A DNA stretch of 64,000 nt. Source: Rubripirellula amarantea (lineage in GTDB: Bacteria > Planctomycetota > Planctomycetia > Pirellulales > Pirellulaceae). The notes below the pieces were generated by a model. That model was not told the origin of the DNA. It searched no databases and saw nothing but the letters and a program-made list of their open reading frames with translations. The stretch spans positions 1 to 64,000 of the forward strand of contig NZ_SJPI01000002.1 of the NCBI RefSeq assembly GCF_007859865.1. The letters run 5' to 3'. A program made the translations under genes and the position numbers. Position 1 is the stretch's first letter. Each line of letters starts with the position of its first letter. Positions 53,968-63,132 of the stretch are shown here, piece by piece.

Positions 53968-54960
53968 ATGAAGTCGCGACTCATGTTGGCTCATGGCTTT
54001 GCCCTGTTGACGATCTTGTCGGCAATGACAGCTTCAAACGCGGATGACACATTCGGCCAATCCATCGTGTTGCCGCAGAACCCAAACGCATGGATCAATA
54101 GTGGTCCAATCTCGACACAAGCGATGGCTGGCAAATCGGTGGTGTTGTATTTCTTTGAAGAGGGCTGCCCGCGCTGTCGCGAAAACTGGCCTGCGGTCGA
54201 AGCGGCGGTCATGCAGAATCAAACGAAGCCCGTGATGTTGATCGCCGTCAATTCAGGTTCCTCACCCGCCGAGGTGGCTCAGTATGTCAAACGCAATCGG
54301 TTGAAGATTCCGGTCATCATTGATCAAGACCGTTCGTTAGAAAAGCAAGCGGGCGTCGGTACCATTAGCTTGAACAACATCTTTCAAGCCTACTTGATTG
54401 ATGGGGAAGGAAACTCGAGGCGAATGAGTGGCGGCGACATTCCAGCCGCGATGCAAGCCGCTGCTCAGACCGCGTCTTGGAATGTTGACCCCGTTGGAAT
54501 TCCGCCAACGATGATTCCTTTATGGCGGCAAATCGAGTTTGGCAACTATGCGCCGGCCGCCAAAAGCTTGACGCGATTTCGACGCGATCGCAAACCCGAT
54601 GTCAAAGCTGCGGCCGAAAGACTGCAGAGCTACGTGGACGATAAGATTGCCATCGCGTTAAGCGAAGCCGAATCCGCCGTCGCGGCGGATGATTCTTGGT
54701 TGGCCTTTAAGAAGTACGAAGAAGTGAATGAGCATTTCGCTGGGTATGAGTTGCCTGATGTGGTTGACTCGGAACTGAACCGTTTGGCTGACGACGGACT
54801 GGTCGCGAAGGAACTTGCCGGTCGAAAGTTGTGGCGTCTGGCGCAAAGCATCATCGAGTCAGGTCGAGCCAAACCGGCTCGCGTTACCGCGATGATGAGC
54901 AAAATTATCAAGGACCACCCTGGCACCGAGGCTGCTCGGATGGCAGCAGATATTCAGTAG
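53968..54960 (+). CDS. Secreted thioredoxin-like (TlpA/AhpC-type) protein
   Basis: 330 residues: N-terminal signal peptide (MLAHGFALLTILSAMTASNA), then a thioredoxin fold with FFEEGCPRCRENWPAV, a CPRC redox motif, and RLKIPVIIDQDRSLEKQ with the later cis-Pro-like region NNIFQAYLIDGEG. The C-terminal ~130 residues are helical and TPR-like without clear repeats. Likely periplasmic disulfide exchange or reduction. It is followed by the arsRDAC unit, 117 bp downstream. Confidence 0.8.
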   Translation: MKSRLMLAHGFALLTILSAMTASNADDTFGQSIVLPQNPNAWINSGPISTQAMAGKSVVLYFFEEGCPRCRENWPAVEAAVMQNQTKPVMLIAVNSGSSPAEVAQYVKRNRLKIPVIIDQDRSLEKQAGVGTISLNNIFQAYLIDGEGNSRRMSGGDIPAAMQAAAQTASWNVDPVGIPPTMIPLWRQIEFGNYAPAAKSLTRFRRDRKPDVKAAAERLQSYVDDKIAIALSEAESAVAADDSWLAFKKYEEVNEHFAGYELPDVVDSELNRLADDGLVAKELAGRKLWRLAQSIIESGRAKPARVTAMMSKIIKDHPGTEAARMAADIQ

Positions 54961-55043
54961 CAACCAGTCTGGCTTTGGCTTGGGCAACTGAGTTGTCACG
55001 CGATAGTTTGCTGTTTCTTGTTGACTCAATCGAGAATTACTGG

Positions 55044-55068
55044 TATCGTTAATCGTAGATAGACGATA
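55044..55068. promoter_or_regulatory. Putative ArsR operator B, upstream of arsR
   Basis: 25-bp site TATCGT-N13-ACGATA, same length and spacing as operator A. It ends 9 bp before the arsR ATG, so ArsR bound here would block its own gene. Both sites B and C are followed by GGTGG. Confidence 0.8.
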
Positions 55069-55077
55069 GGTGGGTTA

Positions 55078-55407
55078 ATGACAAAGCAAATTGGTCTCAA
55101 AAAGAAGTGCGATACGACGCCGGTGAAGCTGAAGGCGGATCCGACGGCTGAAGATTTCGCAAAGCTGGCTTGGGCAATCGCTCATCCGGCTCGCGTGCAG
55201 ATTGTTCGGCTGTTGATTGGCCGCAAAGCCTGCGTGTGCGGTGAGATCGTGGACTGCTTACCGTTAGCTCAATCGACGGTTTCCCAGCACTTGAAGATCT
55301 TGAAGGAGTCTGGGTTAATTCAAGGGGAAGTCGATGGGCCGAAGGTATGCTACTGCATTAACCCCAAGCGGCTCGAACAGTTAAAGGCATTCGTAGCGGG
55401 GCTGTGA
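55078..55407 (+). CDS. arsR: ArsR-family transcriptional repressor
   Basis: 109 residues. Winged-helix ArsR core: PTAEDFAKLAWAIAHPARVQIVRLL-like helix 1, then KACVCGEIVDCLPLAQSTVSQHLKILKESGLI with the CVC metal-sensing cysteines at the start of the DNA-binding helix, and a wing GEVDGPKVCYCI with two more cysteines. In the family arsenite binding to these cysteines releases DNA. First gene of arsRDAC; a decayed relative lies upstream of acr3. Confidence 0.93.
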   Translation: MTKQIGLKKKCDTTPVKLKADPTAEDFAKLAWAIAHPARVQIVRLLIGRKACVCGEIVDCLPLAQSTVSQHLKILKESGLIQGEVDGPKVCYCINPKRLEQLKAFVAGL

Positions 55408-55430
55408 ATGTCCGTTTTTTTGAATACGGC

Positions 55431-55455
55431 TATCGTGAATCGGCGATGGGCGATA
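55431..55455. promoter_or_regulatory. Putative ArsR operator C, between arsR and arsD
   Basis: 25-bp site TATCGT-N13-GCGATA, followed by GGTGG as at site B. It lies 37 bp before the arsD start, which suggests arsDAC has its own ArsR-controlled promoter. Confidence 0.75.
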
Positions 55456-55492
55456 GGTGGATTGAAGGCTCGTTTCTAAACAAGGGAAAACG

Positions 55493-55867
55493 ATGACAAA
55501 GATTGAAATTTACGACAAGGCGATGTGTTGCTCGACGGGCGTGTGTGGGCCACAAGTTGATCCGGTGTTGCCAAAGTTTGCTGCAGACCTGGATTGGTTG
55601 AAAGGCCAAGGCCACGAAGTCAATCGTTACAACCTGGCCCAAGAACCCGCAGCGTTCGCCAATAACGCGGTCGTGCAGCAGATGCTCGCCGATGAAGGTG
55701 TCGAATGCCTCCCGTTGGTGTTGGTTGACGGTCGCGTGGTCAGTCGTAGCGAATACCCTTCCCGCGAAAACCTAGCCCTGTGGTCTGGAACCTCAGTCAA
55801 GCCAAAGGTCAGCTTGCCAACAGCCACGAATTCGGGCTGTTGCGGTGGAAGCACGGGGTGTTGCTAA
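55493..55867 (+). CDS. arsD: Arsenic metallochaperone ArsD
   Basis: 124 residues. Conserved cysteines Cys12, Cys13 and Cys18 in KAMCCSTGVCGP, plus two C-terminal pairs (Cys116-117, Cys123-124). The early cysteines are the arsenite site that hands the ion to ArsA. Length and spacing match the family (~120). Confidence 0.95.
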   Translation: MTKIEIYDKAMCCSTGVCGPQVDPVLPKFAADLDWLKGQGHEVNRYNLAQEPAAFANNAVVQQMLADEGVECLPLVLVDGRVVSRSEYPSRENLALWSGTSVKPKVSLPTATNSGCCGGSTGCC

Positions 55868-55978
55868 AACCCTGGGACGCTCAGGTTCAATCGGTCGATT
55901 GAGTCTGATCAACAAAGTTTGACGGTCCAGGATGTTGGCGGCGTTAAGGCCATCAATTCAGTAACGGCCATCGCCTCG

Positions 55979-56001
55979 GTCGCGGCTAGCTTAGCCGCGA
56001 C
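55979..56001. terminator. Perfect hairpin between arsD and arsA
   Basis: 10-bp stem GTCGCGGCTA/TAGCCGCGAC with a 3-base loop at 55979-56001, in the 178-bp gap between arsD and arsA. There is no T-run after it, so it is more likely an RNA-stability, processing or partial-attenuation structure than a full terminator. Confidence 0.45.
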
Positions 56002-56045
56002 AGACCGCGTTTAACTACTCGATTACGTTTCAATGGACTCATGCG

Positions 56046-57821
56046 ATGCAATTCTTGAAAGCTCCGACACGAAACTTGTTCTTTACCGGAAAAGGCGGTG
56101 TTGGGAAAACGTCGATGGCGTGCGCGACGGCGGTACAGTTGGCTGACCGTGGATTGCGAGTGCTGTTGGTGTCCACTGACCCCGCGTCGAATTTAGACGA
56201 GGTGCTAGGCACCAAGCTAAGCAGCGACGCCACGCCCGTTGAATCAGTCCCGCATTTGTACGCCATGAACCTGGACCCCGAAGCGGCCGCGTCGGAGTAT
56301 CGCGAACGAATGGTGGGCCCGTATCGTGGCGTGTTGCCTGACGCGGCGGTGCAAAGCATGGAGGAACAGTTTTCGGGTTCCTGCACGCTTGAGATCGCGG
56401 CGTTCGATGAGTTTTCGAAGTTGCTCGGCGACCCTAGTGCTACCGCTGAGTTCGATCACGTCATTTTTGACACCGCGCCGACCGGACATACGCTGCGTTT
56501 GTTGACACTGCCTTCGGCATGGTCGGGGTACATCGAAAACAATACGACGGGGACGTCATGTTTGGGTCCGCTAGCGGGACTTCAAGCTCAAGCGTTGGTC
56601 TACCAACAAACGGTGGAAGCCCTCGCGGATTCCGGTGCGACAACGTTAGTGCTGGTGACTCGCGCCGATGCAGCGGCGTTTCGCGAGGCTGCTCGCACGA
56701 GCGTTGAATTGCAAAGCCTTGGCGTCAACAATCAACACCTGATCGTCAACGGCGTTTTTAAGTCTGAATCGCAAGACGATGCGATTGCAACCGCGATGCA
56801 GCAGCGCGGTGATGTTGCCCTGTCGCAGATTCCCGATGCAATTGGGCAGCTAGACCGGACGATCATTCCGTGGACCTGGAATGGTTTGATGGGGATCGAC
56901 GCGTTACGGCAAGTCGGCAAGCCAGCGGTGACTCAAGGAAGCGAAGACGATGATCTTTCCTGGACTGATTCGTACCCGGATGGGCTTGGGTCGTTGATCG
57001 ACGACTTGGCGGCAGTGGGGCACGGCGTGATCCTGGCCATGGGCAAAGGTGGCGTTGGCAAGACGACCGTCGCGGCCGCGGTCGCTGTGGCCCTGGCTGA
57101 GCGTGGATTCGACGTTCACCTTTCCACCACCGACCCGGCGGCTCATGTCACGGCCACCATTGCCGCCGAGGAATTGGCGGGGCTGAGCGTCGGGCGTATC
57201 GATCCAGCAAGAGAAACCGCTGAGTACTCTGAAGAAGTGATGAGGACTGCGGCCGTTGGTTTGGATGAAGCGGGAAGGGCTCTGCTCGAGGAAGACCTGC
57301 GATCGCCTTGCACCGAAGAAATCGCCGTGTTCCGTGCCTTTGCCCGAGCGGTAGCGGAAGGGGAGGATCGCTTCGTCGTGTTGGACACGGCACCAACCGG
57401 GCACACGGTCTTATTGCTTGATTCGGCACTCGCCTACCATCGCGAAGTCACACGGCAATCAAGCGGGATGTCAGAGTCCGTGGAAAACTTATTGCCCCGT
57501 TTGCGAGACCCCGAGTTCACGCGAGTGCTGGTGGTGACCCTGCCCGAGGCAACTCCGGTTCACGAAGCAGCCAAATTGCAGCAAGATTTGCGACGAGCCC
57601 AAATCGAACCGTTTGCCTGGGTCATCAACCAAAGTCTTGTGCCGTTGCAAGTGAGTGATTCGGCGCTGCGTCATCGGCAGCAACACGAATTGCGATTTAT
57701 CGATGAGGTACGATCATCGCTGGCGAAACGCGTTGCGTTGATTCCTTGGCAGATAGAGTCGCCGGTGGGCCTTGCCGGACTGCGTCGCGTAGTCGGAACG
57801 GACTCGTCGCTAACGTCCTAA
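56046..57821 (+). CDS. arsA: Arsenite-transporting ATPase ArsA
   Basis: 591 residues, a tandem duplication with two P-loops: GKGGVGKTS (residues 15-23) and GKGGVGKTT (333-341), and two DTAPTGHT signature motifs. The three arsenite-binding cysteines of the family are present in SGSCTLEIAAFDEF, TSCLGPLAGL and SPCTEEIAVF. ArsA takes arsenite from ArsD and drives efflux with ATP, normally with ArsB; here the only pump in the window is Acr3, so coupling to Acr3 is an inference. Confidence 0.96.
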   Translation: MQFLKAPTRNLFFTGKGGVGKTSMACATAVQLADRGLRVLLVSTDPASNLDEVLGTKLSSDATPVESVPHLYAMNLDPEAAASEYRERMVGPYRGVLPDAAVQSMEEQFSGSCTLEIAAFDEFSKLLGDPSATAEFDHVIFDTAPTGHTLRLLTLPSAWSGYIENNTTGTSCLGPLAGLQAQALVYQQTVEALADSGATTLVLVTRADAAAFREAARTSVELQSLGVNNQHLIVNGVFKSESQDDAIATAMQQRGDVALSQIPDAIGQLDRTIIPWTWNGLMGIDALRQVGKPAVTQGSEDDDLSWTDSYPDGLGSLIDDLAAVGHGVILAMGKGGVGKTTVAAAVAVALAERGFDVHLSTTDPAAHVTATIAAEELAGLSVGRIDPARETAEYSEEVMRTAAVGLDEAGRALLEEDLRSPCTEEIAVFRAFARAVAEGEDRFVVLDTAPTGHTVLLLDSALAYHREVTRQSSGMSESVENLLPRLRDPEFTRVLVVTLPEATPVHEAAKLQQDLRRAQIEPFAWVINQSLVPLQVSDSALRHRQQHELRFIDEVRSSLAKRVALIPWQIESPVGLAGLRRVVGTDSSLTS

Positions 57822-57859
57822 TTGTTTTCTACATTTGACAACAACTTGATGGAAGAAGA

Positions 57860-58291
57860 ATGAGTAAGAAAAAGGTTTTGTTTCTCTGCACCGGCAATTC
57901 CTGTCGTAGCCAGATGGCCGAAGGCTGGACGCGTCACGTACATGACGAAGCGATCGAGGCCTACTCGGCCGGGATCGAAGCCCATGGATTGAATCCCAAT
58001 GCCGCGCACGTGATGAAAGAGGCGGGAGTCGATATTTCCGACCAGGCGTCGAAGCTTGCCGATTCACTTGAGGACATTGCGCTCGACTTGGTGGTAACCG
58101 TTTGCGGTCATGCTGACGAAAACTGCCCGACGTTTCTAACCAAGGCGAAGGTGGTACACGTTGGGTTCGACGATCCACCGAAGCTCGCCAAGGATGCCGC
58201 TAGCGAGGACGAAGCGCTCGACCACTACCGACGGGTGCGTGATGAGATTCAACACTTCGTTGTCGAAAAGCTACCTGACCTGTTGCTCTAG
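57860..58291 (+). CDS. arsC: Arsenate reductase ArsC (thioredoxin-coupled)
   Basis: 143 residues. Low-molecular-weight phosphatase fold with P-loop CTGNSCRS: Cys10, Cys15 and Arg16. The redox pair is at Cys82 and Cys89 (VTVCGHADENC), the same numbering as S. aureus pI258 ArsC. It reduces arsenate to arsenite, which is then exported. Starts 38 bp after arsA. Confidence 0.95.
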   Translation: MSKKKVLFLCTGNSCRSQMAEGWTRHVHDEAIEAYSAGIEAHGLNPNAAHVMKEAGVDISDQASKLADSLEDIALDLVVTVCGHADENCPTFLTKAKVVHVGFDDPPKLAKDAASEDEALDHYRRVRDEIQHFVVEKLPDLLL

Positions 58292-58548
58292 GTCGCCAGC
58301 GACATCAGCACCCCGCAGCGTCCGTCGTCGCAACAACAACCCGACCAAAGCGAATGCGCAACACCCTTTCCCTCGTTCGGTCGGTTCTCAAGCAATTACC
58401 CACACAACGCTTCGCAATCGGTGCCGTTTTCGCTTTGGAAACGTGTGATTCATGGGGTGCTAGTCCCAGCCCCGATCGCTTCCCCGAGCGAGTTCTCAGC
58501 GCAAGATCGGTGACGTAGAAAGATTCGATCGGTTGAACCGCAATTTGC

Positions 58549-58577
58549 TTGACAACCGGTTGTCTGTGTTAATACAT
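58549..58577 (+). promoter_or_regulatory. Likely sigma-70 type promoter of the blaI-like gene
   Basis: TTGACA at 58549-58554 and ATACAT at 58572-58577, 17 bp apart. The -10 box overlaps the first operator-like dyad, which fits autorepression. Upstream, 58292-58548 has no gene that I can support. Confidence 0.5.
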
Positions 58578-58602
58578 TGGCATGTGTTAATGTGTTGACA
58601 CA
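58565..58602. promoter_or_regulatory. BlaI-type operator dyads
   Basis: TGTGTTAATACA (58565-58576) and TGTGTTGACACA (58591-58602), 26 bp apart, with a third half-match TGTGTTAATG at 58583-58592. Each is a TGT...ACA dyad like BlaI/MecI sites (TACA..TGTA). Confidence 0.6.
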
Positions 58603-58616
58603 GGAGGCCGTTGTCG

Positions 58617-59018
58617 ATGGCAAAGAAAAGTCGAAAGGTTGAGCCGCCCAAGCTGGGTGCTCGCGAGCGTCAAATTATGGACGCGGTTTACCACGTTGGC
58701 TGCGCTTCGGTGTCGGACGTGCGGTCGCTGCTGAAGGATCCGCCGAGCTATTCTTCGGTTCGCACAATGATGGGGCTTTTGGAATCCAAAGGCTATCTAC
58801 GTCGTCATCGTGATGGAATACGTCACCGCTATTCTGCGACCAAATCGCGTGAAAGTGCTGGACGAAATGCGATCGCTCATTTGAAGTCGACGTTCTTCGA
58901 TGGATCGGTCAGCAAAATGTTCGCCGCATTACTGGACGAATCATCGTCTCAGCTAACGGACCAGGAACTTGCTCAACTGCAGCAAGCCATCGACAAAGCT
59001 CGCGAAGAGGGAGCCTAG
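58617..59018 (+). CDS. BlaI/MecI-family transcriptional repressor
   Basis: 133 residues from the ATG at 58617, which has a good AGGAGG 9 bp upstream (58602-58607), rare in this window; a TTG at 58611 is too close. Winged helix: LGARERQIMDAVYHVGCASVSDVRSLL and SYSSVRTMMGLLESKGYLRR, then a dimerisation tail. In the family this repressor is cleaved when a partner M56 protease senses a signal. Its stop is 1 bp from the next start, a two-gene unit. Confidence 0.92.
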   Translation: MAKKSRKVEPPKLGARERQIMDAVYHVGCASVSDVRSLLKDPPSYSSVRTMMGLLESKGYLRRHRDGIRHRYSATKSRESAGRNAIAHLKSTFFDGSVSKMFAALLDESSSQLTDQELAQLQQAIDKAREEGA

Positions 59019-59019
59019 C

Positions 59020-62000
59020 ATGATGTGGCAATCATTCCTCGTTGATGTCGCCCTGAAGTCGTTTGTAGTGATGCTTGTTGTCGCGATACTCGCAAGTCTC
59101 TGTGGACGCCTATCTGCTGCAATCCGACACCGAATGTGGACGCTTGGAATTGTGAGCGTTTTGTTGCTCCCTTGGTTTAGTGCCCTGCTTCCGACGTTTC
59201 AGCTCGCTCTTTTACCAGTCCAGGAAGGATCACACCCGGATTCGATAATCCAAACGGCCTTCGTGCAGGGAAACTCAACGATCGGGGTTTCAGGTCAAGA
59301 AGTTCCCAATCAACCGAGGTTGAAGAACACAGCCTCAGCTCTTAACACTTCGGTCAACCGTTCGCCTTCACGATCGAACTTGTCCGACCATCGTGCAGAC
59401 CAAATTGGTTGGGATAGTTCAGTGATGGCGTCTGATCCCGGTCGATCTGGTTTTGGTTCTGGTTGGACTGAGCCAGCAGAGTTCAACTCCGTGGTCTCAA
59501 GCGAAACGACTGATTCGAATCTTTGGATGTCTTGGTTGATGGGAGCTTGGGCACTCGGGACCTTCACCTTGATCGTCCCGTGGTTGTTTCGGAGCTTGCG
59601 GACAAGATGTTGGATCGCCAGTGGCGTGGCAGTGAGTAGGCCAAAAGTAACGTCACTTCACGAACATATTTGCTGCAGTTTGGCTGTGCGGGGGCCGGTT
59701 CCTTTGCTGCGTTGCTCCGACCTAGCGATGCCGTGTGCGGCTGGCTGGTTCCGGCCGGTCGTCATGCTGCCAGATTCAGCGATGGATTGGCCTACCGAAC
59801 GTTTGCGACCGGTGCTGCTGCACGAATTGGCCCATGTTCTCCGTCGTGATCTACTCATTCAGTCCTTGGCTGAAGTAGGTCGTGCTTGCTATTGGTTCAA
59901 TCCGCTCGTTTGGTTGGCGGTATCTCGATTGCGTTTGGAACGCGAGCGGGCTTGTGACGATCACGTGCTGCAATCGGGTTTCGCAGCGACGGATTATGCG
60001 CAAGTACTGCTTGACGTCGCTAAAGATTACCGGCGTTCCCAGCGTAGCGTCGGATTAGCGATGGCTCGCCCAAAGGACTTGGCGTGTCGCTTGCAATCGT
60101 TACTCGACCAGACACGATCACACATTCCATTGAGTCGTTCGGCATCCATAGGAATGCTAGTGGTCGTAATGTCGGTCAGCGGAATGACGTCGGCTCTTCG
60201 TTTGGTCGCGCGAGCGCAAGAGGATTCAGCGGAGCGATCCTTTGAGGTGCTTGGTGGTGATAAGGAGGGCCTTGATTGGATTGAAGGAACGGGCGCGTCT
60301 CTAAGGATGCGCGTGCGAGGCCACGTGGTCGATTCGCTTGGCCAACCCGTGACTGAACCGGAGGTTGAGGTCGCGCTGAAGGTTGGTAGCGAAAGTATTG
60401 ATATTCAACCGGCCATTCGCGGAAACGCATTCGAAGTTTGGGTACCGGCAAACGGTTCGAACTGGCAAGGGATCAATATCCAGTGTTCGCAGGGCAATCT
60501 GTTGTCGTCCCAGTTCTATCGACGTCACGAACTCCGGCAAATTGCTGTCAATCCGTTGCGATTTGAACTTCACTCTCCCGATCGCTCGGTATCGATTCAT
60601 GTGACTCATGAAGGTGCACCCGTTGCGAATGCCAAAGTAAAAGCAATCCTCAGTGATGCACGTATTGCAAAGGCGAAAACAGACGAGCGAGGCGTGGTGA
60701 ACATTGATCTGTATGGTGAAGAACAATTACGCACATTGACCGCTTGGACAATCGGGGAATCAGAAAACGCCGTCAATGCTGCAACCAATGACCTGCTAAT
60801 TGGTGGCTATCAATTTCATCAGCAACCAATCCGCGATCGTGACGCCGCGGTCCAAACCATCGAAATGTTTCGTTGCCGCGAACAACGTGTCCGCATAGTC
60901 GACGAGGAAGGCGAACCGGTCCAAGGGGTTCGGTTTCAAATGCAAATTGCCACACCGCAGCCGTACTTTAACTATCTCGGCATCGTTGATGACCAGATCT
61001 TAACGACTAACGCTAGTGGCGAAGGCATCGTCCGTTGGTATCCCGATTGGCCAGAAGTGCACAGCTATGTGGAGCTCATAGGTGACCGATGGTCACTTTC
61101 GCAAAAAGGTCAGTGGGTCAGCGAAACGCTGCAGGTGGCGGTCAAGCCACGAGCGAAACGAGAACGAGTCAGGGGAAGAGTCACGCCAGGGCCGTTGCCA
61201 ATCGACCAAGCTCGCTTGACCGGAATCTCGGTGTATGCGTTTAGTTATCAGGGGGACGAAGAATCTCGCATTGAATCGCAACGGGCATTCACCGATCGAG
61301 ATGGCCAGTTTTGGATTGACTCTTTACCAGGATCGACGTATTCGATCTTTGTCGATTCGCCCGATTTGGTAAGTCGACACACGGACGTCGTACTGTTCGA
61401 TTCGGCGACCAATCAAGCGAACTCACCGACGGTGGTACTTCAACAAGGTGTTCTAGTAACTGTCAAACTAACCTCTGGACCGAATCGGCTTCCAATCGTC
61501 AACGAGATCGTACGATTCCACTCGGACCACTCGTTCGAGTTCGTTAAAGATGACCGACAAACGACTGGTCGGGCGAGTCGCGATTTGGCAGTGGTCACTG
61601 GAGACGACGGGGTTGCCACTGCTCTGTTTCCTGAGGGAATGGTTGAAGTCGCTGTGATGCAATCAGACTGGCAGACTACTAGGACCATCGAAGTTACCGG
61701 CGGTGGCGATAATTCGATCACGATTCATCGCGATATCGTGGAGGGGCACGAAGTGGTCGGTGGTGTCGTAATGTCCAAGGGCGACCTTGAAGATCCGTTT
61801 TATCAAGGAAGGCAATGTACGCTTGCCATGGGATCGCTCGATGGAAAAGCACGAGACATAAAGACGATCAAAACAGATGCTGGTGGTCGATTCGCGTTTT
61901 CGACAGTCGCCAGCAAGTTAGGAATCCTAGCGATCACCGAGGATCAAAAGTATTCAGGACACGTGATCACGAAGAGTCTGACAGACCCCATCGAGATCGT

Positions 62001-63132
62001 ATTGCGACCTACGCAATCGTATACGGCAACTCTCGTTGATGTCGATGGAAACGTGATCGCAAATCGCAACGTGGCCGCGAGGATTCAGATGAAGGACATC
62101 CAAGAGGTTGAAAAAGTCAGTGCAAGGGGGCGCATCGACTATCCATCGTCGTTCTTAGCTTTCAACAAGCGAGGTGAAACAAATGACAAAGGTGAGGTGA
62201 CCTTCTCAGGCTTGCCAACTCGACTGCCCATTTCTTTTTACTCAGAGGGACAAGAGTGGCCGGTGGGCGACGCGTACTTGGAACCAGGTGAGCAGCGGAA
62301 ACGGGCGACTTGGAAATTTGAACGTGTCGACGCAAAAAAATCCGTAGCGACAACGTCGAACATCGAGCGTTGGGAAAATACGCTGCGAAACGGCCAACTG
62401 GGAGGCTATCACTCGTTGCTGGTCGTACAAAACAATTCGAACGAGGTCGAGCGATTCGTCAGCGATTATCTGACGCGTGCGCGCAAAATGCCAATTGCGG
62501 CTCGTTTCATGACGATGACGTACGACACGGGAACCGGGGATGCTGAATTTGAGTCCAAGTTAAGCGTCAAGAAGCCGAGCGATGGCGCTGTGACTGTGAT
62601 TGCTTACAACCTCGCCGGATCCGAAGTCGACCGCATAACGTTTGTGGTGAATGATGCAAATAGCGTTAAGCACTTGGACAAATTTCTAAATGCGAATGCC
62701 CCGGCGACCATGAACGTGCAAGAAGCTTGGGATCAGGCATTTGCTCTGGCGAAGCGAACGGATCGTCGAGTCTGGGTGCGAATTGGTGGCCGATACTGTG
62801 CCCCGTGCTACACCTTGTCGCGATTGCTGGACGAACATTCGCAATCGTTGAGTCAGGATTTTGTGATGTTAAAGCTCGACGATGCTGATCGCACCAGCCA
62901 GCCGGAAATCTTCGATCGCCTGTTGCAGCAAGCGTGGCCCGGTATCCCATTTCATGTGATCTTTGATGCCAACGGCAAGCGGCTTATCGATAGCAATGGG
63001 CCGATGGGGAATATCGGATCACCATCTAGTTTTGAAGGTGTCAAGCACTTCTCAAGGATGCTTGAAGTCGGTCGTCGGCGAATGACGGACAAAGAAATCA
63101 ACGCTTTGATTTCTAGCATCGAACGATCTTGA
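59020..63132 (+). CDS. BlaR1-like M56 metalloprotease with carboxypeptidase-regulatory-like repeats and C-terminal thioredoxin domain
   Basis: 1370 residues from the ATG at 59020, right after the blaI stop. N-terminal membrane part with helices near 9-28, 38-57 and 170-190, zinc motif HELAH (268-272) with LRLERERACDDHVL after it, and a fourth helix near 375-400 (GMLVVVMSVSGMTSA). Classic BlaR1 then has a penicillin-binding sensor; here there are instead several CarboxypepD_reg-like beta-sandwiches (~430-1150; RMRVRGHVVDSLGQPV, RVRIVDEEGEPVQGVRF, ATLVDVDGNVIANRNV) and a C-terminal thioredoxin-like domain with CAPC at 1260-1263 (GRYCAPCYTLSRLL). So it may sense something other than beta-lactams at the cell surface and signal to BlaI. 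Confidence 0.85.
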   Translation: MMWQSFLVDVALKSFVVMLVVAILASLCGRLSAAIRHRMWTLGIVSVLLLPWFSALLPTFQLALLPVQEGSHPDSIIQTAFVQGNSTIGVSGQEVPNQPRLKNTASALNTSVNRSPSRSNLSDHRADQIGWDSSVMASDPGRSGFGSGWTEPAEFNSVVSSETTDSNLWMSWLMGAWALGTFTLIVPWLFRSLRTRCWIASGVAVSRPKVTSLHEHICCSLAVRGPVPLLRCSDLAMPCAAGWFRPVVMLPDSAMDWPTERLRPVLLHELAHVLRRDLLIQSLAEVGRACYWFNPLVWLAVSRLRLERERACDDHVLQSGFAATDYAQVLLDVAKDYRRSQRSVGLAMARPKDLACRLQSLLDQTRSHIPLSRSASIGMLVVVMSVSGMTSALRLVARAQEDSAERSFEVLGGDKEGLDWIEGTGASLRMRVRGHVVDSLGQPVTEPEVEVALKVGSESIDIQPAIRGNAFEVWVPANGSNWQGINIQCSQGNLLSSQFYRRHELRQIAVNPLRFELHSPDRSVSIHVTHEGAPVANAKVKAILSDARIAKAKTDERGVVNIDLYGEEQLRTLTAWTIGESENAVNAATNDLLIGGYQFHQQPIRDRDAAVQTIEMFRCREQRVRIVDEEGEPVQGVRFQMQIATPQPYFNYLGIVDDQILTTNASGEGIVRWYPDWPEVHSYVELIGDRWSLSQKGQWVSETLQVAVKPRAKRERVRGRVTPGPLPIDQARLTGISVYAFSYQGDEESRIESQRAFTDRDGQFWIDSLPGSTYSIFVDSPDLVSRHTDVVLFDSATNQANSPTVVLQQGVLVTVKLTSGPNRLPIVNEIVRFHSDHSFEFVKDDRQTTGRASRDLAVVTGDDGVATALFPEGMVEVAVMQSDWQTTRTIEVTGGGDNSITIHRDIVEGHEVVGGVVMSKGDLEDPFYQGRQCTLAMGSLDGKARDIKTIKTDAGGRFAFSTVASKLGILAITEDQKYSGHVITKSLTDPIEIVLRPTQSYTATLVDVDGNVIANRNVAARIQMKDIQEVEKVSARGRIDYPSSFLAFNKRGETNDKGEVTFSGLPTRLPISFYSEGQEWPVGDAYLEPGEQRKRATWKFERVDAKKSVATTSNIERWENTLRNGQLGGYHSLLVVQNNSNEVERFVSDYLTRARKMPIAARFMTMTYDTGTGDAEFESKLSVKKPSDGAVTVIAYNLAGSEVDRITFVVNDANSVKHLDKFLNANAPATMNVQEAWDQAFALAKRTDRRVWVRIGGRYCAPCYTLSRLLDEHSQSLSQDFVMLKLDDADRTSQPEIFDRLLQQAWPGIPFHVIFDANGKRLIDSNGPMGNIGSPSSFEGVKHFSRMLEVGRRRMTDKEINALISSIERS

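Noticed and set aside
58969-59019. Start of the M56 protein inside the blaI-like gene
   Set aside because: The ATG at 59020 directly after the blaI stop begins with the expected first membrane helix; the upstream extension is a shadow of blaI.
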